Assembly: GCF_026000115.1 (NCBI RefSeq)
Contig: NZ_AP026867.1
Location: 6,301,001 to 6,365,000, forward strand
DNA from: Aureispira anguillae
Lineage (GTDB): Bacteria; Bacteroidota; Bacteroidia; Chitinophagales; Saprospiraceae
DNA: 64,000 nucleotides
Reading direction: 5' to 3'
How positions within the stretch are numbered: the stretch's first letter is position 1; each line of letters starts with the position of its first letter. Positions 36,707 to 44,938 of the stretch are shown piece by piece. The translations under genes were made by a program, and so were the position numbers. The notes beneath the pieces are model-generated. The model was given only the letters and a program-made list of their open reading frames with translations, was not told where the DNA came from and did no database searches.

Positions 36707-37612
36707 ATGCGCAGCATTATTCCTGGTGAGATAGAAACAAAAGATTTGCATCAATTTATATTGGGGGCAGTAGCTCCTAGACCTATTGCTTTTGTGAGTA
36801 CGATTGATGATAAGGGCATTGCAAACATTGCTCCTTATAGCTTTTTTAATGCTTTTAGCTCCAACCCACCTGTACTGGTTTTTTCATCTAATAGAAGGGT
36901 CGCAGATAATACAACCAAAGATACTTTACACAATGTTCAGTTGAATCAGGAAGTTGTTGTGAATGTAGTTAATTATGATATTGTGCGTCAGATGGCACTG
37001 GCTAGTATTTCTTATCCTTCAGATATTAGTGAGTTTGCAAAATCTGGTCTAACGCCCCTTGCTTCAGATGAAGTAAAGCCGTTTAGAATAAAAGAATCAC
37101 CAGCGCATTTTGAGTGTAAAGTGAGTGAAATTATCACGCTAGGAGAACATGGAGGAGCAGGGCATCTAATCATCTGTAATGTCTTAAAAATGCATGTTAG
37201 CGAAGCCGTGATAGATGCAGATACCAATAGAATCAATCCTCATAAAATTGATTTAGTTGGAAGAATGGGACGTTCTCATTATGTGCGTGCTAGTGGAGAC
37301 AACATCTTTGATCTCTATCAATCGGTTTTAAAACCAGCCTTAGGCTTTGATGAGCTGCCTCCTCATATCTTAAATAGCAATGTATTGACAGGAAATGATA
37401 TTGCTCAGTTAGCAGGTTTGTATGAGTATCCTAAAGATGAGTTGATTCATGAATTGTTAATGACAGAAGAAATTCAAGAGGTATTAATCAGCTCAGAGGC
37501 TCCTGATGATACGATGTTAGATGGTTTGCACAAATTAGCAAAAAAGGCTTTGAATGAAGGGAATGCAGAGCGAGCATTTGGTTTAGCAATGGTTTTTGAA
37601 GCAATAGGTTAG
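36707..37612 (+). CDS. Flavin reductase-like (split-barrel FMN-binding) protein with C-terminal extension (301 aa)
   Basis: Residues 1-200 form a flavin-reductase-like domain: LHQFILGAVAPRPIAFVSTIDDKGIANIAPYSFFNAFSSNPPVLVFSSNR, then VNVVNYDIVRQMALASISYPSDISEFAKSGLTP and the GGAGHLIICNVLKMHV segment. Such proteins bind FMN and reduce flavins or small substrates with NAD(P)H. Residues ~210-301 are a helical extension (ALGFDELPPHILNSNVLTGNDIAQLAGLYEYPKDELIHELL …) not part of the core fold. Repeat copy G begins 2 bases after the stop codon. Confidence 0.8.
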   Translation: MRSIIPGEIETKDLHQFILGAVAPRPIAFVSTIDDKGIANIAPYSFFNAFSSNPPVLVFSSNRRVADNTTKDTLHNVQLNQEVVVNVVNYDIVRQMALASISYPSDISEFAKSGLTPLASDEVKPFRIKESPAHFECKVSEIITLGEHGGAGHLIICNVLKMHVSEAVIDADTNRINPHKIDLVGRMGRSHYVRASGDNIFDLYQSVLKPALGFDELPPHILNSNVLTGNDIAQLAGLYEYPKDELIHELLMTEEIQEVLISSEAPDDTMLDGLHKLAKKALNEGNAERAFGLAMVFEAIG

Positions 37613-37614
37613 AT

Positions 37615-37685
37615 CATTAGTCCGTTTGAAAACACGTAGCTAATTGTGTTCGGTTACTTTATGTGTCCTACACCGTTGATTATTA
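37615..37685 (-). repeat. Intergenic mosaic repeat, copy G (full length, diverged)
   Basis: Aligns end to end with the reverse complement of copy C. The shared landmarks in order are CATTA-TCCGTT, CGTAGCTAAT, GT-TTCG-TTA, CTAC and GTTGATTAT. The internal hairpin AATTG-TGTT-CGGTT keeps pairing through G:U wobbles where copy C has Watson-Crick pairs. It sits 2 bases after the flavin reductase stop codon. Confidence 0.65.
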
Positions 37686-37728
37686 TAACAAGAGTGTCTG
37701 GACTATTATTAGATAAATATCCAATTAT

Positions 37729-38895
37729 ATGGAACATACAGAAAACATACAGCATTTACTGCCAAGGCATATTCGGAAATTGGTTGAGTCCAAAGAAGCG
37801 TTGACCACGGGTTATCCGAACAAAGAAGGTTATCTAAATGCCCACTCTGCTGTGGGGTTGTATGGGACTATCGGAACCGATGACGACTATAGCCAACGTC
37901 CCGATTCACAGGCATTGAAGCTAAAAGAAGAATTAGCTGCTTATGCAATGGTGGATGCCAACCAAATTTGTATAGGGAATGGCTCTACAGAATTGATCGA
38001 TTTGGTACTGCGTGCTTTTTGTGTGCCCAACCAAGATCGAATTTTGACGTTTTCCCCTGCTAATAATCGCATTGAACATTTTGCTAAAATGCAAGCATTA
38101 GAGGTTCTATCATTAAATTTGGGGCATGATTTTGAGTTGCCTATTTATGAAGTCCGAAAGGCATTGGAAGAGGAGCCGAAGATGATTGTAATAGAAAATC
38201 CCAATCATATTACAGGTTCTTGTGTAGCCAGTTTTGATTTGGTTGATTTGGCAACCAACTTTGATGGTATTGTTGTTATTGATGAATCTGCCATTGATTA
38301 TGTCTCAGAACAAAGTTTATTGACGATTATAAAGGATTGTTCAAATGTAATAATTATTCAGAGCTTTTCTAGAGCTTGGGGATTAGCTGCTTTGCCCGTA
38401 GGTATCGCTTATGCTGATCCTGAAATTATAAAGGTTCTAAATGCCATAAAACCAGCATACTCTGTCAATGAAATGGCACAGCGCATGGCGACCAAAGCAT
38501 TGTATGTAGCAGATCAGAAAGACAGGATTGTTTCAAGAACAATTGAAGAACGTCAACAGGTAAAAGAAACATTAGAAAAGTTGCCTGCAATTGTCAACGT
38601 CTACGATAGCAACACCAATACGCTTTTGATAGAAGTAGAAGATGCTACTCTGATGACAGAGCACCTTCGAAAAGAAGAACAAATTTATGTGCTTAATGTA
38701 TCGAATTATCCTGGTTTAGAGAATTGTATCAGAATTACAATTGGCAAAGGGATTGATAATCTAAGGCTGGTAAAGGCATTTAAAGATATGCCTTCCAAGA
38801 CATCAGGAAGTCGATTTTTCTGGCAAACCGTTTCTAAAACATTGCGCCAAGCTAGTTCTTTTTTAGGCGTATTCAAGAAAATACTAGGCGTCTAA
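37729..38895 (+). CDS. HisC-like aminotransferase-fold protein lacking the PLP lysine (388 aa)
   Basis: The fold-type I aminotransferase scaffold is evident: ICIGNGSTELIDLVLRAF, IENPNHITGSC (NPNxxTG-like), VVIDESAIDY (Asp of DEAY), and C-terminal CIRITIGKGIDNLRL with the substrate-carboxylate Arg. The internal-aldimine position, normally SKA(F/W), reads SFSRAWGLAALPVG with Arg215 (codon AGA at 38371). The PLP-stacking Tyr of the PTY motif is Asn112 (SPANNR), and the Tyr of DEAY is Ala188. It is therefore unlikely to be an active PLP aminotransferase. It may be a pseudo-enzyme with a binding or regulatory role. The reading frame is intact. Confidence 0.75.
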   Translation: MEHTENIQHLLPRHIRKLVESKEALTTGYPNKEGYLNAHSAVGLYGTIGTDDDYSQRPDSQALKLKEELAAYAMVDANQICIGNGSTELIDLVLRAFCVPNQDRILTFSPANNRIEHFAKMQALEVLSLNLGHDFELPIYEVRKALEEEPKMIVIENPNHITGSCVASFDLVDLATNFDGIVVIDESAIDYVSEQSLLTIIKDCSNVIIIQSFSRAWGLAALPVGIAYADPEIIKVLNAIKPAYSVNEMAQRMATKALYVADQKDRIVSRTIEERQQVKETLEKLPAIVNVYDSNTNTLLIEVEDATLMTEHLRKEEQIYVLNVSNYPGLENCIRITIGKGIDNLRLVKAFKDMPSKTSGSRFFWQTVSKTLRQASSFLGVFKKILGV

Positions 38896-38997
38896 TAGCA
38901 CCTCATAAAACTCTGGGAGTGGTTAGAATGCTTACCAAGAAATAGGAAATAGTCTATCTTTATAAAAGGTGGGCTTTTTTTTGTCCACTTACTTGAC

Positions 38998-39005
38998 TAC
39001 TTTTG
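38998..39005 (+). promoter_or_regulatory. Candidate -7 element for the ArsA-elaA-coaX group
   Basis: TACTTTTG followed by TGC matches TAnnTTTG, 71 bases before the start codon. No properly spaced TTTG box. Confidence 0.4.
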
Positions 39006-39076
39006 TGCATCACACAATCAATCATTGTATAATGCTTAGAGCCTTTGTGTTTTTTGCATTATAAAAAAACAAAATA

Positions 39077-40243
39077 ATGCGTATAATTTTATTTACAGGC
39101 AAAGGGGGCGTTGGTAAAACTACAACTGCGGCGGCTACTGCTCTTCAGTGTGCCAAAAAAGGATTAAAAACGTTGGTGGTATCTACTGATCCAGCCCATA
39201 GTTTGTCTGATGCTCTAAATGTAGAGTTAAAGCCAGAGCCTACTCTTATTGCAGAGAACCTTTGGGGGCAAGAATTTGATGTATACTATTCTATGAAGAA
39301 AAACTGGGAGAGTATGCGCAATTTGATGTTGTCGATTTTTAAATGGAGAGGTGTGGATAACGTGGTTGCAGAGGAATTGTCTGTATTGCCAGGCATGGAA
39401 GAAGCTTCGGCTTTTTTATGGATAGAAAAATACTATAGCGAACAGTTTTATGATGTGCTGATTATTGACAGTGCCCCAACTGGTGAGACGTTGACCTTAT
39501 TGACTTTGCCACAAGTTATGCAATCTTGGCTAACCAAAGCGTTTCCTGGGCAAAAGATGGTCATTAAAGCGGTTGGAAAATTGCTGAAAAAAACAAAAGG
39601 AATTCCTTTGGAAGAGGGCTATGAAGAGCTACAAAACTTGTTTGGAAAGTTGGAAGTTGTTCAAAAAATTATGTTGAACCCTGAAGTATGCTCGATTCGT
39701 ATTGTCGCTAATCCTGAACGTATGGTGATTCAAGAAGCTAAACGGGCTTATACCTATCTCAATTTGTATGGGTATAATGTGGATGGTATCATTGTTAATC
39801 GCATTTTACCAGATTTAGCAGGAGGTGTAGGGAGTGTGTTTGAACAATATGTGAAATCTCAGGGAAAATACATAGAAGATATAGAAGAGAGCTTCCAGCC
39901 TTTACCTATTTTTAAGGTACAACATCAAGGGCAAGAGGTGTTTGGTTTAGCGTTGTTAGAAAAAATCGCAACCGCTATTTATCAGGAACTCAACCCTGCG
40001 GATATATTCCACAAAGAAAGCCCTTTTAAGGTGCAAGAATATCCAGATTATTATAAAATTTCCATGTATCTACCATTTATTGGGCAAGCTGAATTTGGTC
40101 TGGAAAAATATGGCGATGAGTTATTGATTAGCGTAGGAGGGCGCAAAAAGAGTGTTTTATTACCTCGATTTGCTAACTTTTTGAAACTAGATGGGCATGC
40201 CTTTGATAATTCTTGGTTGCACATTCGATTAAAAAAGAGTTAA
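39077..40243 (+). CDS. ArsA-family (Get3-like) ATPase with HSP20-like C-terminal domain (388 aa)
   Basis: P-loop ATPase of the ArsA/Get3 group. The deviant Walker A GKGGVGKTT is at residues 8-16, followed by STDPAHSLSDAL (switch I type) and IIDSAPTGETLTLL (switch II/Walker B). The arsenite-binding cysteines of true ArsA pumps are not apparent and no ArsB or arsenic operon genes are nearby, so arsenic export is unlikely. The C-terminus (about 325-388, YYKISMYLPFIGQAEFGLEKYGDELLISVGG) looks like the ArsA-HSP20 domain of this subfamily. A chaperone-type role on membrane clients is possible. elaA begins one base after the stop. Confidence 0.85.
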   Translation: MRIILFTGKGGVGKTTTAAATALQCAKKGLKTLVVSTDPAHSLSDALNVELKPEPTLIAENLWGQEFDVYYSMKKNWESMRNLMLSIFKWRGVDNVVAEELSVLPGMEEASAFLWIEKYYSEQFYDVLIIDSAPTGETLTLLTLPQVMQSWLTKAFPGQKMVIKAVGKLLKKTKGIPLEEGYEELQNLFGKLEVVQKIMLNPEVCSIRIVANPERMVIQEAKRAYTYLNLYGYNVDGIIVNRILPDLAGGVGSVFEQYVKSQGKYIEDIEESFQPLPIFKVQHQGQEVFGLALLEKIATAIYQELNPADIFHKESPFKVQEYPDYYKISMYLPFIGQAEFGLEKYGDELLISVGGRKKSVLLPRFANFLKLDGHAFDNSWLHIRLKKS

Positions 40244-40244
40244 C

Positions 40245-40703
40245 ATGAAATGGACTTGGACAAATAAACCATTTAAAGACTTGTCAGGAGAAGAAATCTA
40301 TGAAATAGGACATCTTAGGCAGCAAGTTTTTGTAGTAGAACAAAATTGCCCTTATCTGGACTTCGATAATAAAGATCAGTTTTGTTGGCATGTGATGGCT
40401 CGGAATGAAAAGCAGGAATTGGTGGCTTATACTCGGTTGGTACCTAAAGGAGGATCGTATGAAAATGATGTTGCAATTGGACGTGTCGTAACTAGTCCCA
40501 TAGCGAGGGGCAAAGGATTGGGACGCTTATTAATGGAACAATCAATTGCCTATTGCCAAGAATTGTGGGAAGGGCAGAATATACGAATTTCGGCTCAAGA
40601 TTATCTATTAAAATTCTATTCAGAATTAGGTTTTGTAGATACAGGAAAAAAATATTTAGAGGATAATATCCCTCATACAGAAATGTATTTGGTCGATAAA
40701 TAG
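40245..40703 (+). CDS. elaA: ElaA-type GNAT N-acetyltransferase (152 aa)
   Basis: GNAT-fold acyltransferase. The ElaA signatures are visible: the N-terminal FKDLSGEEIYEIGHLRQQVFVVEQNCPYLDFDNKD, YTRLVPKG, IGRVVTSPIARGKGLGRLLMEQSI (acetyl-CoA pyrophosphate loop RGKGLG) and the FYSELGFVDTGKKYLEDNIPHTEMY ending. The substrate is not established. It is separated from the ArsA-like gene by one base, so translation is likely coupled. coaX follows 80 bases later. Confidence 0.88.
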   Translation: MKWTWTNKPFKDLSGEEIYEIGHLRQQVFVVEQNCPYLDFDNKDQFCWHVMARNEKQELVAYTRLVPKGGSYENDVAIGRVVTSPIARGKGLGRLLMEQSIAYCQELWEGQNIRISAQDYLLKFYSELGFVDTGKKYLEDNIPHTEMYLVDK

Positions 40704-40783
40704 GCTTATTCTATTGCAAAAAAATAGAATTGAACTATCCTTTCTTCTTTTCAAAACGTTTCTATCAACAAAACAAAAACACA

Positions 40784-41512
40784 ATGAACCTCTGCATTGA
40801 TGTAGGCAATACACAAGTTAAGTTTGGGCTTTATAATGCCAAAGGAGAATTATGTTCTTTTTTTCGGAATCCTGAATTAACCGTAGAATTCTTGCAGACA
40901 ATTTTGACGGATTTTGAAGTGAAAAACGCTATCCTTTCTTCTGTTCGAGTAGAGAATGAAGCGGCATTTGCATTTTTAGAAGAGCGATTAGATAAAGTTC
41001 TATCACTTTCGCCTGATGTTTTAGTGCCAATTGAAAGTGTTTATGAAACCCCTAAAACCTTAGGGAATGATCGTTTAGCGGTTGTTGTGGGAGCAACAGT
41101 TTTGTACCCCAATGAGGGCGTTTTGGTAGTAGATGCAGGAACTTGTATTACCTATGACTTTATCACAGCCAGTGGTGTTTATATGGGGGGGAGTATTTTG
41201 CCAGGGATAAACATGCGTTTTAGAGCATTGCATGAATTGACAGCAAAATTACCGTTGATAGAAGCAGAAACATTGGATGTTTTTATCGGCACTTCAACCA
41301 AAACATCCATCCAAACAGGGATAATGCAGGGGGTACTGCACGAGCTCAAAGGATTTAGGACTCAATATGGGCGACAATTTGGCAATATTCGACTCATTGT
41401 AACAGGGGGAGATGCATCTTATTTTGAAAGTCAACTTAAAAATGAGATATTTGCGCAGCCTAATTTGGTTCTAATAGGTTTGAATAAAATTTTAGATTAT
41501 AATATACAATAA
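40784..41512 (+). CDS. coaX: Type III pantothenate kinase
   Basis: Phosphorylates pantothenate in the first step of coenzyme A synthesis. The 242-residue ASKHA-fold enzyme opens with NLCIDVGNTQVKFGLY (phosphate-1 loop), has ETPKTLGNDRLAVVVGA (the GxDR motif), VVDAGTCITYDFI (phosphate-2) and GGSILPGINMRF. The start is the ATG at 40784; an in-frame TTG 54 bases upstream would add residues absent from relatives. It is followed by an outer-membrane protein gene, an order common in Bacteroidota. Confidence 0.95.
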   Translation: MNLCIDVGNTQVKFGLYNAKGELCSFFRNPELTVEFLQTILTDFEVKNAILSSVRVENEAAFAFLEERLDKVLSLSPDVLVPIESVYETPKTLGNDRLAVVVGATVLYPNEGVLVVDAGTCITYDFITASGVYMGGSILPGINMRFRALHELTAKLPLIEAETLDVFIGTSTKTSIQTGIMQGVLHELKGFRTQYGRQFGNIRLIVTGGDASYFESQLKNEIFAQPNLVLIGLNKILDYNIQ

Positions 41513-41581
41513 ATTTGACACAGTTGGTGACGTTGGATGCTTGTACTTCAAGTTTGGTTGGCAACTCAAAAATAAATTTTC

Positions 41582-42982
41582 ATGCAACAGCTTTTTAAGC
41601 AATTATTTACACCGTTTGTAGTTCTGTTTCTAATGGTGGCAGTGGTGACTGTTTCTGAGGGGCAGTATTCTAGAGGAAATTCACCTTATTCTCGTTATGG
41701 TTTAGGAGATCTAAAAGGATCATTGTTTACTCCTAATGCTTCCATGAGTGGGGGACTGTCTGCTACTTATAGAAGTTATTGGGATGTTAACTTAACCAAC
41801 CCTGCCTCTTTAGGGAAACTTCGCTATACTTCTTTTCAATTGGGGTTAGATTATCAGCACAGCGAATTATCAGAAAAAAATACAGGCTTAACAGCACAGG
41901 CAGACAATGGAAACTTGACCTATATTTCCTTGGCATTTCCGATTACAAAAAGTTGGGAAATCATGCGTGATACCCTTCGTAGAGGAGTACCAATTCAATG
42001 GGGAATGGGATTTAGTTTAATGCCTTACAGTCAAGTGAATTATGACGTTGCTGTAACTAGATCGGTTGGTTCCGTTCCTAATGTTTTATTTAACTATACG
42101 GGAGAAGGGAATAAATATAGAGTTAATTGGTCAAATGGTTTTACTTATAAGGGCTTTTCAGCAGGGGCTAACTTGGGGCTATTATTCGGAAAAATAAGCA
42201 ATAATACCTATATAGATTTTCAAGACAGTGCCTATGCTGTAGCTTATGACGAACGATTGATTGTGGAAGAAAATGGTGTAGGATTTATCTGGGATTTGGG
42301 AGTACAATACGAATATGTTTTTAAATCTACCAATGGAAAAACTTCACCCGATCCAAATTTTAGCATCAAAAATAAACTGACAATAGGAGCTTATGCAGGA
42401 GGTGTTTCAGATATTATCACCACTTCTAGCAAACAGTATACTAGACAGAGTAGCTATCACCCAGTCGATTCTATCCAGAATATTAGTGGCGTGAAGGGAA
42501 CGTTAAATATGCCAATTAAAATTGGTGGAGGTGTTTCTTTTGGTAAGGAATTAGGACTAATAGTTGGTGCTTCTTATGAAACAGAAATGTGGTCTATGTT
42601 TCGTAGAGATGGCGTAGCAGATGCTAATTTGGAAAACTCACATAGAATAGCAGTGGGGATGCAAATTGTCCCAGATTTTTCTGATTATACCAGCTATTTC
42701 AATCGAATTCGTTATCGAGTTGGAGCACATTATGGCTTAGATGCTCGTGCCTTTACGGCAAAGAATGGCACTCGCTACCAATTAATGGATTACGGTTTGT
42801 CTGTAGGGGCTGGTTTCCCTATGCGTCCTCCCAAAGCAAAAAGTATCTTAGGTTTTGTTAATCTTGGTTTAGATATTGGTTATTTAGGGCATCCAGAATT
42901 GATTGGCGATGTCTATTTTAGAGTTAACCTTGGTTTTGCACTCAACGCTAGTGGTTGGTTCAACCGCTCTAAGTTTAGATAG
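41582..42982 (+). CDS. Outer-membrane beta-barrel protein (466 aa), downstream of coaX
   Basis: The signal peptide is at 1-27 (VVTVSEGQ). The N-terminus of the mature chain, NSPYSRYGLGDLKGSLFTPNASMSGGLSATYRSYWDVNLTNPASLGKL, is typical of a Bacteroidota FadL/PorV-like barrel family often found next to coaX. Alternating hydrophobic strands continue to an aromatic-rich end (VYFRVNLGFALNASGWFNRSKF). It is probably a 12- to 16-strand barrel. The transported or bound molecule is unknown. It ends with a good terminator. Confidence 0.8.
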   Translation: MQQLFKQLFTPFVVLFLMVAVVTVSEGQYSRGNSPYSRYGLGDLKGSLFTPNASMSGGLSATYRSYWDVNLTNPASLGKLRYTSFQLGLDYQHSELSEKNTGLTAQADNGNLTYISLAFPITKSWEIMRDTLRRGVPIQWGMGFSLMPYSQVNYDVAVTRSVGSVPNVLFNYTGEGNKYRVNWSNGFTYKGFSAGANLGLLFGKISNNTYIDFQDSAYAVAYDERLIVEENGVGFIWDLGVQYEYVFKSTNGKTSPDPNFSIKNKLTIGAYAGGVSDIITTSSKQYTRQSSYHPVDSIQNISGVKGTLNMPIKIGGGVSFGKELGLIVGASYETEMWSMFRRDGVADANLENSHRIAVGMQIVPDFSDYTSYFNRIRYRVGAHYGLDARAFTAKNGTRYQLMDYGLSVGAGFPMRPPKAKSILGFVNLGLDIGYLGHPELIGDVYFRVNLGFALNASGWFNRSKFR

Positions 42983-43006
42983 TATAGCATAAAAAAAAGT
43001 GTTTAG

Positions 43007-43050
43007 AACTGCCAAATTGTTGATTAAGCGTCAATGGTTTGGCAGTTTTT
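43007..43050 (+). terminator. Terminator after the outer-membrane protein gene
   Basis: AACTGCCAAA (43007-43016) pairs with TTTGGCAGTT (43038-43047) and is followed by a T-run. It is 25 bases past the stop codon and immediately before repeat copy D. Confidence 0.75.
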
Positions 43051-43056
43051 AATTTT

Positions 43057-43162
43057 AATACTCCGTTAATTAGCTAGTGCGCTAGCGCTTATGAGCTCCC
43101 TGAGGTCGGTTCGTTACACTCGTGAGCCAGCAAGCTGGGTTCGGGTTTTCAACGGAGTAATG
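43057..43162 (+). repeat. Intergenic mosaic repeat, copy D (both ends present)
   Basis: It begins AATACTCCGTTA and ends AACGGAGTAATG, giving terminal inverted repeats of 9 bp. The last 24 bases match copy A at 26608-26631 with one difference. The interior contains short palindromes (GCTAGTGCGCTAGC). It is noticeably richer in G+C than flanking DNA and has no ORF. Confidence 0.8.
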
Positions 43163-43256
43163 TAATTTTAGACAAAATTTTAACATTTTTTCTTACACCA
43201 AGATGGAGCATCTTATCATCTAGTTGGTTGTAGTTCGTTCCCCACCAACTATAAAC

Positions 43257-44696
43257 ATGACAACTATGGCTAGATGGATGCAGGGCAGTTATTTGTTGCT
43301 CACACTAGGAATTATATGGACAAATTTGCTGCAAGCTCAATGCAATTCATGGGAGGAACACCCTAAGGGCATTCAAAGTGCAAAAGAAGCGCACCAACGA
43401 TATAGAGATTTATTTCGTGCGAAACAGTACGAAGCTGCTTTCCCAATCTGGCAGGCTTTATTTCAATCGGTACAAATGCCTAAAGAAGCGCCAAGCAGGC
43501 ATTTTAAAGATGGGATAAAAATGTATCGAGTCTTTGCAAAAAAAGAAAATATTCCTACCCAAAAGGCATTGTTGGTAGATACCATTATCAATTTATACCA
43601 ACAAATGGAAATTTGCATTGGCAAAAATAGTCAAGATAAAGCTTGGTTGGGCTATAGTCTCTATGCTTTAAAAGCAAAACCCGCATTGGCTGTACAAGCA
43701 CTAGAAGAGGCTTTGGTTTTAGGGGAAGATAATACTTCTAGCATGGTGATTGTTCCGCTTGCGCAATTGACGGTTTATTTGTATCAAAAAAGAGTTGCCT
43801 CATTTACAAAAGACTATTTAACTCAGTTGTATTATAAATTGGAGCGACTTGTTGAGGCAAACCAAGATGAAAAAAATATTTATCGAGAAAAATGGATGCG
43901 GGCAAAACAGGAATTTCTAAGATTACAAGACGAATTGGAAGAAATATGGGATTGTGAATTTTTTGAAAAACAATGGCAAGCTGCCTATCTGTTGGATTCT
44001 AATAATAGAAAACAAAATAGCATCATTCTAAAAAAAATAAAACAGAAATGTGGAAATACTTCAATGTTGTATCAACGGATTGAGCAGCATCAAGAATATT
44101 TGATGATTAATTATTGCGATGGTGTTCTTGTTGATAATTTGCCGTTGTTTCGGCAGGGGAACCATTGGGAAAAACAAGCTGCATCCTTATCAGAGAGAGG
44201 AGATAGCCTTCAGGCAAAAAGCTATTTAAAAAAGGCTTTTATCTTGTATGAGCAAGCCATCGAAAAAAGAGACAGTGCAATGACAGATGAAGAGAGGGGA
44301 AGGTTGTGCTATCGGTTGGCATATAAGGAGTATTTAGCAAAGGATTATATCAAAGCGAGAAAGTTTTGCCGACAGGCTACGACTTACAAAACCAATTGGG
44401 GAGCGCCTTATTTATTGGTTGGTGACATGTATGCGAGTAGTCTAAAGCTTTGCCAAAGTGGTGACCCTCAGAATCTAAGTGGTAGAGTGGTCATTTGGGT
44501 GGCTTTGGATGAATGGCGAAAGGCAATAAAAGTAGATCCTAAAAGTAGAGAAAAGGCAGAAAAAAAGATTAAAACATACAAAAAATACTTGCCTTTAATT
44601 GGGGAGGGATTTCAGGCTAGTTTGAAGGAAGGGGAATCGTATAAGGTAGCTTGTTGGATCAATCAAAGAACACGAGTTCAGTTTGCACAGGAGTGA
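43257..44696 (+). CDS. Exported TPR-like protein, paralogue 1 (479 aa)
   Basis: Signal peptide (residues 4-25 from the ATG, LLLTLGIIWTNLLQAQ), then a helical TPR-like solenoid. It is clearly related to the next gene. Shared blocks include QCxSWEExPxGxxSAKExHxxYRDLF, HFKxGIxMYxxFAKxE, VxVPLAQLTVYL-type, a CxFFxxxWxxxY-type cysteine block, DEExGxLxYRxAYxxY, KxxWGxPYxLxGxMYASS and the end SYKxxCWI. The start is set at 43257 because the signal peptide begins there; an upstream in-frame TTG gives an unlikely extension. The function is not known. The conserved cysteines suggest disulphides in the periplasm or at the surface. Confidence 0.75.
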   Translation: MTTMARWMQGSYLLLTLGIIWTNLLQAQCNSWEEHPKGIQSAKEAHQRYRDLFRAKQYEAAFPIWQALFQSVQMPKEAPSRHFKDGIKMYRVFAKKENIPTQKALLVDTIINLYQQMEICIGKNSQDKAWLGYSLYALKAKPALAVQALEEALVLGEDNTSSMVIVPLAQLTVYLYQKRVASFTKDYLTQLYYKLERLVEANQDEKNIYREKWMRAKQEFLRLQDELEEIWDCEFFEKQWQAAYLLDSNNRKQNSIILKKIKQKCGNTSMLYQRIEQHQEYLMINYCDGVLVDNLPLFRQGNHWEKQAASLSERGDSLQAKSYLKKAFILYEQAIEKRDSAMTDEERGRLCYRLAYKEYLAKDYIKARKFCRQATTYKTNWGAPYLLVGDMYASSLKLCQSGDPQNLSGRVVIWVALDEWRKAIKVDPKSREKAEKKIKTYKKYLPLIGEGFQASLKEGESYKVACWINQRTRVQFAQE

Positions 44697-44766
44697 AATA
44701 AAGAATGATCGATAATAATAAAACATTAAGCCCTGTAATGATTTATGTGTTTTGAGCAAATTTTAC

Positions 44767-44774
44767 TATTTTTG
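44767..44774 (+). promoter_or_regulatory. Candidate -7 element for TPR paralogue 2
   Basis: TATTTTTG followed by CAACG matches TAnnTTTG. It lies 164 bases before the start, leaving a long leader, and lacks a well-placed -33 box. Confidence 0.3.
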
Positions 44775-44938
44775 CAACGTCCTTGAATAATGATTTTAAA
44801 GTGTTGATTTGCAGTTGTTTATTAGTGCGGTTGCCTGTTGCGGATTATTGTGGCACACTTTTGGATTTTTATAAAGCAAGAACTTAGAAGGATGAGTGAA
44901 AATAGAACTTAAATTAAGAATAAAAAATATAGACAGTT

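Noticed and set aside
40730-40783. N-terminal extension of coaX from a TTG codon
   Set aside because: The conserved family start (NLCIDVGNT) begins at the ATG at 40784.
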